The notes under the pieces were generated by a model, which saw nothing but the letters and a program-made list of their open reading frames with translations, searched no databases and was not told the DNA's origin. DNA of 64,000 nucleotides from Aliagarivorans marinus DSM 23064. GTDB taxonomy: Bacteria > Pseudomonadota > Gammaproteobacteria > Enterobacterales > Celerinatantimonadaceae. Position numbers and translations under genes: made by a program. The stretch covers positions 1 to 64,000 of the forward strand of contig NZ_AUBY01000018.1 in assembly GCF_000429485.1 (NCBI RefSeq), in the 5' to 3' direction. The first letter of the stretch is position 1, and each line of letters opens with the position of its first letter. Of the stretch, positions 46,600 through 54,880 are shown piece by piece.

Positions 46600-47448
46600 T
46601 TAATACTCTAGTTTGCTAAAGCCGAACTTGTACTCTCTTTTGTGTGTTGCTACTTGGTAGAGGTCGGGCTTGTGAGATTTACTAGACAGTATCTCTTTAA
46701 CCTTGCGAACTAACTTCTCATTATTTGCCGAGACGAAAACTCGCCGTATTGCGTTTTCAGCGAACTTATTATGTTCATGAATCGGGCTAATTAGGCGCAC
46801 TTCATTCTCATAATCCCACGCTACATTTTTTGTACAAAATGCATTGAGAACCTCCCGAGAAGTACCATGATGTCGCATGGCCATGTCGTCTAGCATCGTT
46901 GTCGCCCTCACTACTGGTAAGCTAGTTTCACTATAGTCAATGGTTCGTGACGTCACTTTGACATTATTTATAGAGTTAATGCTACTTCTTAGCTTTTCAA
47001 AATCGTACTCTATACATAGTCCTCTCATACCATCTGCGTAGTGCCCCCACATCATCATGTTCGTTAATGGCGGAGGAAAAACATCATCGGTGTCATAAGC
47101 TCTCGACAAAGAAAGAATGAAGCGGTTCTCTCTATGGTAAGCCAGAAACCTATCGAATTGTTCTTTACAAAGTCGGTCGATATGCTGCTCAAACTGGGCG
47201 GTAGTCATACGTTTAAAAATTGACTCTGCTTCTCGTCGCGCCTTTTTCAGGTCATTATGGTCTTCATTAAGTTTATGGGTGAGTGCAGCCATCCGCTGTG
47301 ATTGAGTTATGCCTTGTTTGCTGTAGTGCAACAGTCCTTCATACGGATCGTTTAACTGTTCAATATTAGAGAAGTAAACTTCGTTATTTTTCAAACTATC
47401 TAAGTGGTATGACTTTCCAGCCATAAACTTGAAAACTGGTATACCCAC
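46600..47448 (-). CDS. DUF2971 domain protein
   Basis: A 282-residue protein with the DUF2971 signatures: N-terminal YFSNIEQLNDPYEG, the central MWGHYADGMRGLCIEY, and a late WDYENEVRL. The function of DUF2971 is unknown; it turns up often in variable and defence-rich regions. Base composition is clearly AT-richer than the neighbours, which argues for recent acquisition. The start is GTG 47448; the ATG 24 bases inside would cut the conserved N-terminal strand. No strong ribosome site is visible. It lies alone between a repeat element and a lysR gene. Confidence 0.82.
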   Translation of the reverse strand: MGIPVFKFMAGKSYHLDSLKNNEVYFSNIEQLNDPYEGLLHYSKQGITQSQRMAALTHKLNEDHNDLKKARREAESIFKRMTTAQFEQHIDRLCKEQFDRFLAYHRENRFILSLSRAYDTDDVFPPPLTNMMMWGHYADGMRGLCIEYDFEKLRSSINSINNVKVTSRTIDYSETSLPVVRATTMLDDMAMRHHGTSREVLNAFCTKNVAWDYENEVRLISPIHEHNKFAENAIRRVFVSANNEKLVRKVKEILSSKSHKPDLYQVATHKREYKFGFSKLEY

Positions 47449-47572
47449 GAAACTAAGTCTCTGAAAATTCTTACATATACTTACCTTAATACCATTGCTA
47501 GGGTATGTTCAATAATACCTTAGCGCTGTTTTGGTTGAGTGAATTCGATATTAGAAATCAACAGTTTTCTTA

Positions 47573-47696
47573 TCAGCTAACCACACTCAGCACCTCGCTA
47601 TTTCCTGCATCCGCCTCCACAGGCTCGTAATCCAAGTAATGAAACCTCGCCTGATTCTGCTGGCGGTGGTAGTCCTCGCACATAAAGGCACTGGTT
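47573..47696 (-). pseudogene. 3' remnant of a GH43 glycosidase gene
   Basis: Reading the minus strand from 47696, the translation (frame in which TGA is at 47573-47575) contains AFMCEDYHRQQNQARFHYLDY then EPVEAD, closely matching the C-terminal residues MFCEDYHRQQNQAKFHYLDYLPVEAN of the intact GH43 gene at 50010-51695. There is no start and no catalytic domain; only ~35 codons survive. It begins at the base after the lysR stop codon. Confidence 0.85.
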
Positions 47697-48557
47697 CTAA
47701 CCGCCAGGCTTCAGGCGCTCTGCAATAGCTTCAATACAAAGCTTTACCGCTAATGGGGTGGTGTTGAATGGGCTTAGTGCGTACACCGTGTTGTTGGGGA
47801 GTTGTAGGTGAGGCATTAGATTTTTCAGTTGCGGTTGTTTCTGTTGTAGGTAGAAATCGGGCACGATGCCGATGCCTGCGCCGGCTTTAATCAATGACAG
47901 GCAGTTGTTGAACGAGTTGCAGATACAGGTTGCTTGGGTATCCAACACGCTTAGCTCCCCTGCCTGCGAGCGAAACTCATGGCGAATGCGTCTGCCTTGC
48001 CAGTCGTTTGCTATGTATGGCAGTGCGTTGACGTTGCAGGTATCGAGGTTGGTAGCGCCACATAGCACATCTCTAAACTCGCCTAGCCGCTGCTGCTTGA
48101 GGTTACTGTCTGGTGAGCTGCCCACGCGCACCGCCAGGTCGATATCGTGCTGCATTAGGTTGAGCGGCTTATCGTCGCTGATAAGTTCCGGTCTGAGTTT
48201 AGGGTAGCTGTGCATCAGTTGGACGATTACCGGGGTGATCAACACCTCCATCAGCGCGTTCGGTGCGGTGATGCGAATTCTGCCCTTTGGCTCGGCAAGT
48301 GACTGCTGAGCATCGTCCCAAGCGGTGCCGGCTATGCTGTTGATCTCTTTGCAGCTTTGGTAGAAGCGCTCGCCAGTGTCGGTGAGCGTTTGTCGCCGAG
48401 TGGTTCGCTTCATCAGGGTTACCCCTAGCTCCAGCTCCAGCGCTTTTAGGTGTTGGCTTACTACCGATTTGGACAGTTCCAGCTTGTCGGCCGCTGCTGT
48501 AACGGAACCGGCTTCGACGACTTCGGCAAATATCGACATGGCTCTGAGCTTGTTCAT
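47697..48557 (-). CDS. LysR family transcriptional regulator
   Basis: A 286-residue LysR-type regulator: N-terminal winged helix (~1-60) with SVTAAADKLELSKSVVSQHLKALE, and a two-lobe effector domain. It belongs to the branch that acts on small genes nearby. Its start overlaps an array of TTGATT half-sites and it is divergent from a SnoaL-like and a VOC gene, the likely targets. It ends exactly where the GH43 remnant starts. Confidence 0.93.
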   Translation of the reverse strand: MNKLRAMSIFAEVVEAGSVTAAADKLELSKSVVSQHLKALELELGVTLMKRTTRRQTLTDTGERFYQSCKEINSIAGTAWDDAQQSLAEPKGRIRITAPNALMEVLITPVIVQLMHSYPKLRPELISDDKPLNLMQHDIDLAVRVGSSPDSNLKQQRLGEFRDVLCGATNLDTCNVNALPYIANDWQGRRIRHEFRSQAGELSVLDTQATCICNSFNNCLSLIKAGAGIGIVPDFYLQQKQPQLKNLMPHLQLPNNTVYALSPFNTTPLAVKLCIEAIAERLKPGG

Positions 48558-48592
48558 TGATTGTTCTTTTTAATCAAACAGTGTTTTTGATT
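48557..48592. promoter_or_regulatory. Putative LysR operator with three TTGATT half-sites
   Basis: TTGATT (48557-48562), AATCAA (48572-48577) and TTGATT (48587-48592) alternate in orientation with exactly nine bases between each. This satisfies the LysR T-N11-A pattern in two overlapping dyads and lies between lysR and the divergent genes, overlapping the lysR start codon. Confidence 0.62.
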
Positions 48593-48664
48593 GTAGCTGT
48601 TTTTCGGGCTAACTCGTATGACTATTCTGTTTCCCGAAACCTAGTTAACGGAAAGGACAAACTA

Positions 48665-49036
48665 ATGTCAGAACAAGAGAAACTGGCGCTATGCCAACAA
48701 GGTATCGATGCGTGGAAGCAAGCCTTTAACTGCCAAGATGCGGAAGGTTGCGCACAACGCTATATGGAGAATGCCACCATGCATGCGCGTCCTTTTGGCA
48801 CCTTCGAAGGGCGAGAGGCCATTCAGGCTTTCTGGCAAGACATCATGGATAAGGGCTTCAAAGATGTGGCCTATACGGATGTAGTTTGGGAGTTGAATGA
48901 AGAGGGTTATATTCTTTCTTCAAAATGGACCATGAACAATGCTTATGGGGTAGTGCATCGCGAGCTTTGGGTTATCGACAACGATGGCTTAGCGCGCTTG
49001 GTAAGCGATGATTTTGAGATTCTCGGCGAGCGTTAA
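48665..49036 (+). CDS. SnoaL-like / NTF2-like domain protein
   Basis: A 123-residue single-domain protein of the NTF2-like cone fold (SnoaL or DUF4440 type): alpha helix QQGIDAWKQAFNCQDAEG, strand MHARPFGTFEGREAI, and the C-terminal beta sheet. The family includes isomerases, hydrolases and non-enzymatic binders; no catalytic assignment is safe. ATG 48665 has GGAAAGGAC upstream. Together with the VOC gene 16 bp later it forms a divergent unit with lysR. Confidence 0.8.
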   Translation: MSEQEKLALCQQGIDAWKQAFNCQDAEGCAQRYMENATMHARPFGTFEGREAIQAFWQDIMDKGFKDVAYTDVVWELNEEGYILSSKWTMNNAYGVVHRELWVIDNDGLARLVSDDFEILGER

Positions 49037-49052
49037 CAAGGTTAAGCTTACG

Positions 49053-49955
49053 ATGCGAATTGCAGCACACCGCCTACTGATTAGAGATCCAGAACTGACT
49101 CTGGATTTCTATCAAAAACAACTAGGGATGCGCCTTGTCACTCATCAGCAAGTGCAACAGCGTAACCATTACTTGCTGGCTTTGGGTGAAGGGCAGGCAT
49201 GCTTGGAGCTGGTTTATGACCCAAGCGCTAAGTTTACTGTGGCTGCGCAACCCAATAGCAGTGAGGGTTACTGGAAGTTCTCAATCGCGGTGGACGACCT
49301 TGAGGATACCCGTAACCGCCTTGTTGGTATGGGGGGTAACAGCCCTCCGCCCGAAAAAGGCCTTCAGCCCGATAATAGCCTTCAGCTAGGTCAGTGTTTT
49401 GAAGTACCGAACCTTGCCTACTTATGCCACCTGGTTGACCCAAACGGCTACAGTATTGAGTTAGTGCAGAAAACACTGAAGCCATCGCCGCAACCTGAGC
49501 CTCAGTCCGGCAATACCTTCAACCTTTCGACCTTGCGAATCAAAGATATCGACAAGAGTTTGGCGTTCTATCGAGCGATGGGGATGGAGCTGGTGTATCG
49601 CTATCGTTCGGATTCACGCAAGATGACATTGCTATTTCTAATAGCTCGCGCTGATCTTGCTGAATTTGAGGGACGCTGTGGCACCGCGTTAGAAGAACGA
49701 CTTTGGCAGTCGCCTTATACCGTTTTAGAGCTTCAACACCTCGACGGTAGCGAGCTCAACGAAGCGTTTGGTTATCGAGTAGGGCCTATGACCGGCTTTT
49801 TGGGGCTGGATATGTTGGCCTCATCGGCTCAGTTCGCGGCGCTCAGTCAGCAGGTTCGGTTCGGTGATAGGGGAGATTACATTGAGATAGTCGATCCCGA
49901 TGGTTATGAGCTTCGTGTGCGTAATGCTGCGCTTGCTTGTGAAAACCTCCAATGA
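49053..49955 (+). CDS. Two-domain VOC (glyoxalase-fold) protein
   Basis: A 300-residue protein with two VOC modules: residues ~1-148 (LLIRDPELTLDFYQKQLGM) and ~165-295 (LRIKDIDKSLAFYRAMGMELVYRY). This double fold is found in glyoxalase I-like, dioxygenase and resistance proteins. The candidate metal ligands are H4-type (AAHRLL), Glu in CLELVYD and Glu in YSIELVQ; the second module keeps YTVLELQHLD and YELRV. The real start is ATG 49053; the frame is open upstream inside the SnoaL gene. Substrate unknown. Confidence 0.82.
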   Translation: MRIAAHRLLIRDPELTLDFYQKQLGMRLVTHQQVQQRNHYLLALGEGQACLELVYDPSAKFTVAAQPNSSEGYWKFSIAVDDLEDTRNRLVGMGGNSPPPEKGLQPDNSLQLGQCFEVPNLAYLCHLVDPNGYSIELVQKTLKPSPQPEPQSGNTFNLSTLRIKDIDKSLAFYRAMGMELVYRYRSDSRKMTLLFLIARADLAEFEGRCGTALEERLWQSPYTVLELQHLDGSELNEAFGYRVGPMTGFLGLDMLASSAQFAALSQQVRFGDRGDYIEIVDPDGYELRVRNAALACENLQ

Positions 49956-50009
49956 TTGAGAGGGCTAGCAAACCAAGGTTTGCCCTGACTTGCTAGTCAC
50001 TTTTACAGG

Positions 50010-51695
50010 TTAGTCGCAGATGCTCAGGGCATTGTCACAGGTATGAGTAAGCCCTTTGTTTGCCTCCACTGGCAAGTAATCCAAATAATGAAACTTCGCC
50101 TGATTCTGTTGGCGATGGTAGTCCTCGCAGAACATGCCCACAAAGGTGCCGGTGAACTTCTGGTAGCCGTACTCATCGCTTAGGGTTTCCATGGAGAAGG
50201 CCTCGCCGATTTGCTGCAGGCTCTGGCCTTGTTCGGCGAAGTGTAGGGTGGCTTTGTTGTGGCGCACTTGCACCCGGAGCTTGAGTTGTTGTGGGTTGTT
50301 GATTGGGCTGCGGTAGGCTTTGTGTTCGGTTTTCTTGCCACCGATGCTGGTAGTCACGCCTACGCAAACTTGTTGGACGGCTTCGCTGTAGTAGACCCGC
50401 AGATAGATAAAGTTATCGGCGCAGTAGTACAGGGTGAGGCCGGCGCTGTCGAAGTAGTGCTGCGGGGTGAAGCTGAGTTCGGTTTCGATATCGGCTTGGA
50501 AGTGGTTGAGTCGCCTGGCCACCAGGCTGAGGTGGCGGCCGGAGAACAACGAGCCTTGGCCGCGCAGGGTGAGGCCGTTTGTGCCGGTTTGCAGCACGCT
50601 GCTATCCAGCGGTAGGCGGTAGCTTTGGTAATCGTGTGGAAGCGTTGGCGCACTGAAGTCTTCTCTGCCTACCTTGTAGGGCAGTATCGGCAAGCGTTGT
50701 GCTACTGGTAAGTCAATTTGTAGCTGGGCTTCGATGTCGCCGCTAGCCAGACGCAGCCAGCCGTCGTCGCTCCAGCGGCAGTGTTGGATGGCGGTCTCGC
50801 GGCCGAGGGTGCAATACGGGCTGGGAAGCAGCGGGCGGGCGCATAGGTGGACCACGTAGCTTTCGCCTTGCGGTGTTTCAACCAAGCAGCCATGTCCGGA
50901 TTTTTGCAATATCCGGTTTGGGTCGAAGCGGTGAAGCTTGACCGATTCGTCATCGCCCAGCTCATCGAACTCCTCGGGGTGGGAGGTGAGTACTACGTGT
51001 TGCGGGTCGCTCTGGTAAGGGCCGGTGACCGATCGGCTGCGCTGCATCACCACCGCATGGCCATAGCCGGTGCCGCCCTCGGCGGTCATTAGGTAGTAGT
51101 AGCCTTGGCGTTTGTAGATATGCGGCCCTTCGGCGCAGCCGCGTTGGGTGCCGCCGTAGCCGAGGTTAAACACCGGACCAGTTAACTGCTGCTGTTGCGG
51201 GTCGAACTCCTGAACAATGATTCGGCCGGGGTGCTGGTAACCCTGGCGGCTTTCCCATTCTAAGTTAGTTACCCAGATCTGGCCGTTGTCGTCGTGGAAG
51301 AACGAGGGGTCAAAACCGGAGCTGTTCAGGTAGCGGGCGCTCGACCACTCTCCCTCGATATCGTCGCTGGTGACGTAGTAATTATTCAGATCGAAGTGTT
51401 GCTCCTTCATGCTGAACATGACTGAAAAGCTCAAGTAGAAGCGTTTTTGCTGGGCGTTATAGGTGAGGCATGGTGCCCATACGCCTTGGGCGGTAGCGAC
51501 CCCGCTCAGGTCGAGTTGGTCGGCGCGGGTTAGGGCATAGCCGCATTGCTCCCAGTGGGCCAAATCGTGTGAGCGATATAGCTTAATTCCCGGAAACCAC
51601 TCAAAGGTGGAGACCGCCATATAGTAAACATCCTCAACGCAAATAATCGATGGATCCGGGTTGAAGCCAGGTAATACGGGATTGTCGAATAACAT
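50010..51695 (-). CDS. Glycoside hydrolase family 43 (xylosidase/arabinofuranosidase type)
   Basis: A 561-residue cytoplasmic glycosidase (no signal peptide) with the five-bladed GH43 propeller and a C-terminal beta-sandwich (~330-545). Catalytic residues: general base Asp in NPVLPGFNPDPS, the pKa-modulating Asp in SGFDPSFFHDD, and general acid Glu in CAEGPHIYK. The fold and beta-sandwich fit the XynB-type group acting on xylo- or arabino-oligosaccharides. ATG 51695 (second of two adjacent ATGs) has AGGAG five bases away. It is divergent from a CUT1 ABC transporter. Its 3' end occurs again as a remnant at 47573. Confidence 0.9.
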   Translation of the reverse strand: MLFDNPVLPGFNPDPSIICVEDVYYMAVSTFEWFPGIKLYRSHDLAHWEQCGYALTRADQLDLSGVATAQGVWAPCLTYNAQQKRFYLSFSVMFSMKEQHFDLNNYYVTSDDIEGEWSSARYLNSSGFDPSFFHDDNGQIWVTNLEWESRQGYQHPGRIIVQEFDPQQQQLTGPVFNLGYGGTQRGCAEGPHIYKRQGYYYLMTAEGGTGYGHAVVMQRSRSVTGPYQSDPQHVVLTSHPEEFDELGDDESVKLHRFDPNRILQKSGHGCLVETPQGESYVVHLCARPLLPSPYCTLGRETAIQHCRWSDDGWLRLASGDIEAQLQIDLPVAQRLPILPYKVGREDFSAPTLPHDYQSYRLPLDSSVLQTGTNGLTLRGQGSLFSGRHLSLVARRLNHFQADIETELSFTPQHYFDSAGLTLYYCADNFIYLRVYYSEAVQQVCVGVTTSIGGKKTEHKAYRSPINNPQQLKLRVQVRHNKATLHFAEQGQSLQQIGEAFSMETLSDEYGYQKFTGTFVGMFCEDYHRQQNQAKFHYLDYLPVEANKGLTHTCDNALSICD

Positions 51696-51698
51696 CAT

Positions 51699-51999
51699 AA
51701 CTCCTGATTCTGCGGCGTAAGGCGCATCTCAATATTGGTTGGTCGATAACATGATCTGGCCAGGTTCTGAAAGAAAGCGACGGAATGCTTTATTAAATTA
51801 CCTTGTTTAGTTGATGAGTTAATTGATTGTTTAATTAACTCGCGTTGTTGATGGTCACGATATTTTTTAGCGTGCGGCTTAACAAGAGAACTGGATCACG
51901 TTGAACGAAAACTACAAATAACTATGACAAAACCTCTATGTTTGCTTTTGTTGCGATGCCATAACCTTTTTCTAGACGGAATGCTATGAGGAGCAATTC
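51699..51999. promoter_or_regulatory. Divergent GH43 / ABC transporter control region
   Basis: A 301-bp gap that must drive both gene sets. It is AT-rich and contains a perfect 8-bp inverted repeat AGTTAATT (51817-51824) and AATTAACT (51833-51840) with an 8-base spacer. This is a reasonable operator for the AraC-type or other regulator, but the assignment is inference. An AGGAGC ribosome site precedes the permease ATG. Confidence 0.5.
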
Positions 52000-52941
52000 A
52001 TGGAACAGTCCATTGACGTCTACCCCGAGCAGAAGGGGCTTGGTGGGATGTGGAAGCGCATCAATCAGCAAGGGAAGATGACCACCCTGCTGTTGTTTTT
52101 ACCCCCTGCGCTGTTTCTTTTCACCCTGTTTGTGATTCTGCCGCTGGGTGAAGCCAGCATATACAGTTTGTACAAATGGAACGGTATTGGTGAACTCGAT
52201 AACTTTATCGGTTTAAAGAACTATGAGCGGGTCGCTGGCCATTCGGTTTTCAGCAGTGCGGTAGTTAATACTCTGAAGATTGTCGGCGTCTCGCTATTTA
52301 TTCAGCTTCCTTTGGCCATGATATGTGCGCTCTGTGTTTATCAGAAGAAGTGGTCGAATACCGTATTTAGAATGATGTTCTTCCTGCCTTATATTTTGGC
52401 GGAAGTCGTAGCCGGTTTGATCTGGCGCTTTATTTACGATGGCAACTACGGACTTATCTCAAGTTTTACCGAGTTCTTTGGTCTTGAGCCGATATTTGTG
52501 TTGGCCGATAGGGGCTTGGCCTTCACCGCAATCCTAGTGGTGATTGTCTGGAAGTACTTCGGCTTCCACATGATGATCTTTATCGCGGCCTTACAAGGCA
52601 TCTCCAAAGACCTTATCGAGGCAGCCAAGATCGATGGCGCCTCCACCCTGCAAACCACCTTGCTGATTAAGATCCCGCTGGTGCGCCACGCCATAGTGCT
52701 GTCGGTGTTCTTCAGTGTGCTCGGTGCGCTGCAATTGTTCGACCTGATTATGCCGATGACCCAGGGCGGCCCGGGCCACACCAGCCATTCCATCGTGAGC
52801 TACCTCTACACCTTCGGTATTAGCCGGATGCATATCGGCTTTGGCTCGGCGATTGGGGTCATCCTGTTTATCGCCTGCGTGATCTTCGCCTTTATCTACC
52901 AAAACACCTTTATGAACAACAAAGCCGGAGGTAAGTCATGA
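52000..52941 (+). CDS. Sugar ABC transporter permease (MalF/UgpA-like)
   Basis: A 313-residue inner-membrane permease of the CUT1 class, with about six helices and the EAA loop EAAKIDGASTLQTTLLIKIPL that contacts the ATPase. It forms a heterodimer with the next gene product, which starts four bases before this stop (ATGA overlap). The four-gene cluster is a carbohydrate importer. Confidence 0.93.
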   Translation: MEQSIDVYPEQKGLGGMWKRINQQGKMTTLLLFLPPALFLFTLFVILPLGEASIYSLYKWNGIGELDNFIGLKNYERVAGHSVFSSAVVNTLKIVGVSLFIQLPLAMICALCVYQKKWSNTVFRMMFFLPYILAEVVAGLIWRFIYDGNYGLISSFTEFFGLEPIFVLADRGLAFTAILVVIVWKYFGFHMMIFIAALQGISKDLIEAAKIDGASTLQTTLLIKIPLVRHAIVLSVFFSVLGALQLFDLIMPMTQGGPGHTSHSIVSYLYTFGISRMHIGFGSAIGVILFIACVIFAFIYQNTFMNNKAGGKS

Positions 52942-53765
52942 AAAGCAGCGTGTTAAGTGACTGGAAACGTTTGTGTTTCTTAATGGCAGTAACCGGCTTT
53001 GTGATGTTGCCACTGCTGGCAACAGTGCTCGGTGGCTTTAAAAGCATCGGCGAGCTGCAAACCAACCCCTTGGGCCTGCCCCAGAGCTGGGAGTTTCAGC
53101 ACTACGCCTCCATCTTGCTGGATAAACAGCTGTGGGTGGCGATGAAGAACAGCCTGATTATGAGTCTGACCACCCTGGCGCTGACCTTGCTGGGCGGTGC
53201 GATGGCGGCCTTTACCTTCTCGCATATTCGCTTTGTGGGTAAGCGTTACATCTACTCCTACTTCATGTTGGGCATGATGTTCCCCTTTGCCACCGGCATC
53301 TTGCCGCTGTTTATCAAGATCAAAGACATGGGGCTGCTGGATAGCTACATGGGGGTGATTGTGCCGCAGGTGGCCTTTGGTTTGGCGATGGCGATCTTGC
53401 TATTCCGCTCCTTCTTCGAGCAGTTGCCCGCCGAGTTGTTTGATGCCGCCGCGGTGGATGGCTGCGGCTACTCACGCTTCTTCTTCGAGATTGTATTGCC
53501 GCTCTCGACCCCGATTCTGGCCACGGTAGGCGTGTTCGTACTGGTGACCAGCTGGAACAACTACTTGTTGCCGCTGGTGGTGATTAACAACCCCGATCTC
53601 TACCCATGGACGCTAGGCATTATGCAGTTCCAGGGTGAGCACGCCATCGCCTGGAACAAGGTGCTGGCCTATGTCTCTGTGTCGGTGGTCCCCTCGGTGA
53701 TGTTCTTTGTTGTCGCCCAGAAATACATTATCGCCGGCCTGACCGGTGGTGCAGTAAAAGGTTAG
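52938..53765 (+). CDS. Sugar ABC transporter permease (MalG/UgpE-like)
   Basis: A 275-residue second permease of the CUT1 importer, with six helices and the EAA motif DAAAVDGCGYSRFFFEIVLPL. The end of the protein, YIIAGLTGGAVKG, is the conserved MalG-type C-terminus. The ATG overlaps the stop of the first permease (ATGA). Confidence 0.94.
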   Translation: MKSSVLSDWKRLCFLMAVTGFVMLPLLATVLGGFKSIGELQTNPLGLPQSWEFQHYASILLDKQLWVAMKNSLIMSLTTLALTLLGGAMAAFTFSHIRFVGKRYIYSYFMLGMMFPFATGILPLFIKIKDMGLLDSYMGVIVPQVAFGLAMAILLFRSFFEQLPAELFDAAAVDGCGYSRFFFEIVLPLSTPILATVGVFVLVTSWNNYLLPLVVINNPDLYPWTLGIMQFQGEHAIAWNKVLAYVSVSVVPSVMFFVVAQKYIIAGLTGGAVKG

Positions 53766-53774
53766 GAAAACACT

Positions 53775-54872
53775 ATGGCTAAAGTTGAATTTCATCAGGT
53801 ACATAAAAAGTACGACCACACCGCCCACATCGTGAAGGGTATCGATCTGACCATCGATGAAGGGGAGTTCGTGGTGTTGCTCGGTCCCTCTGGCTGCGGC
53901 AAGTCGACCACTTTGCGGATGATTGCCGGGCTGGAGTCGATCAGTGACGGGCAGATCACCATTGGCGATCGGGTGGTTAACGACCTCGAGCCGAAAGAGC
54001 GCGATATCGCGATGGTGTTTCAGTCCTATGCGCTTTATCCCCATCTCAGCGTGGAGCAGAACATTGGCTTTGGCCTGCGTATCTCCGGCGAAGACAAAGC
54101 AACCATCCGCCGTAAGGTGGCTGATGTGGCGGAAATCCTTGAGCTAACGCCATTACTCAAGCGCAAGCCAGCGGCGCTCTCCGGTGGTCAACGCCAGCGG
54201 GTCGCCATGGGGCGAGCGATGGTCAGAACGCCCAGCGTGTTCCTGTTCGATGAGCCGCTCTCCAACCTCGATGCCAAGCTACGCGGCTCGATGCGCAGCG
54301 AGATCCGCCAGATGCACGAGCGGATGAAGCGCACCACCGTCTACGTAACCCACGATCAGGTGGAGGCGATGACCTTGGCTGACAAGGTGATCATTATGAA
54401 TCAGGGGCATATCGCCCAGATTGGCAGCCCGCGTGAGGTGTTTGCCCACCCCAACAGTAAATTTGTGGCCAGCTTTATTGGCTCGCCCACCATGAACTTT
54501 ATCGATGTGCAGATTGCCGTTGCTGACAGCGGTCAGCTCAGTGTGCTGCTTGGCGATACCCAAGTCCCTATCGTTGGCGACTATCGTGGTCAAGCCGGCG
54601 CGGTGAGTCTGGGGATCCGCCCTGGTGATGTCTATATCGATGAACACTCTGGCACCTTCGAAGCCGAGCTGCTCAGCTACGAACTGCTAGGGGCCAGTGC
54701 ACTTTGCTGCTTCTCCTTGCAGGGGCAGCAGATAAACGCCGAGATTGATGCGGCGATCCCAGTGAAGGTTGGCCAGCGCTGCCGCTTGGCCTTCGACCTG
54801 GAAAAGATCCACCTCTTTGATACCCAAACAGAACAAGCCGTGTTCACCCCAACCAATAACAATATGAAGTGA
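53775..54872 (+). CDS. Sugar ABC transporter ATP-binding protein (MalK/UgpC-like)
   Basis: A 365-residue ATPase: Walker A GPSGCGKST, Q-loop FQSYALYPH, signature LSGGQRQRVAMGRA, Walker B FLFDEPLSNLDA and H-loop VTHDQ. The C-terminal OB/TOBE region (~240-365) is the regulatory domain of CUT1 ATPases. It lies 9 bp after the permease gene. Confidence 0.95.
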   Translation: MAKVEFHQVHKKYDHTAHIVKGIDLTIDEGEFVVLLGPSGCGKSTTLRMIAGLESISDGQITIGDRVVNDLEPKERDIAMVFQSYALYPHLSVEQNIGFGLRISGEDKATIRRKVADVAEILELTPLLKRKPAALSGGQRQRVAMGRAMVRTPSVFLFDEPLSNLDAKLRGSMRSEIRQMHERMKRTTVYVTHDQVEAMTLADKVIIMNQGHIAQIGSPREVFAHPNSKFVASFIGSPTMNFIDVQIAVADSGQLSVLLGDTQVPIVGDYRGQAGAVSLGIRPGDVYIDEHSGTFEAELLSYELLGASALCCFSLQGQQINAEIDAAIPVKVGQRCRLAFDLEKIHLFDTQTEQAVFTPTNNNMK

Positions 54873-54880
54873 GACAAGCT

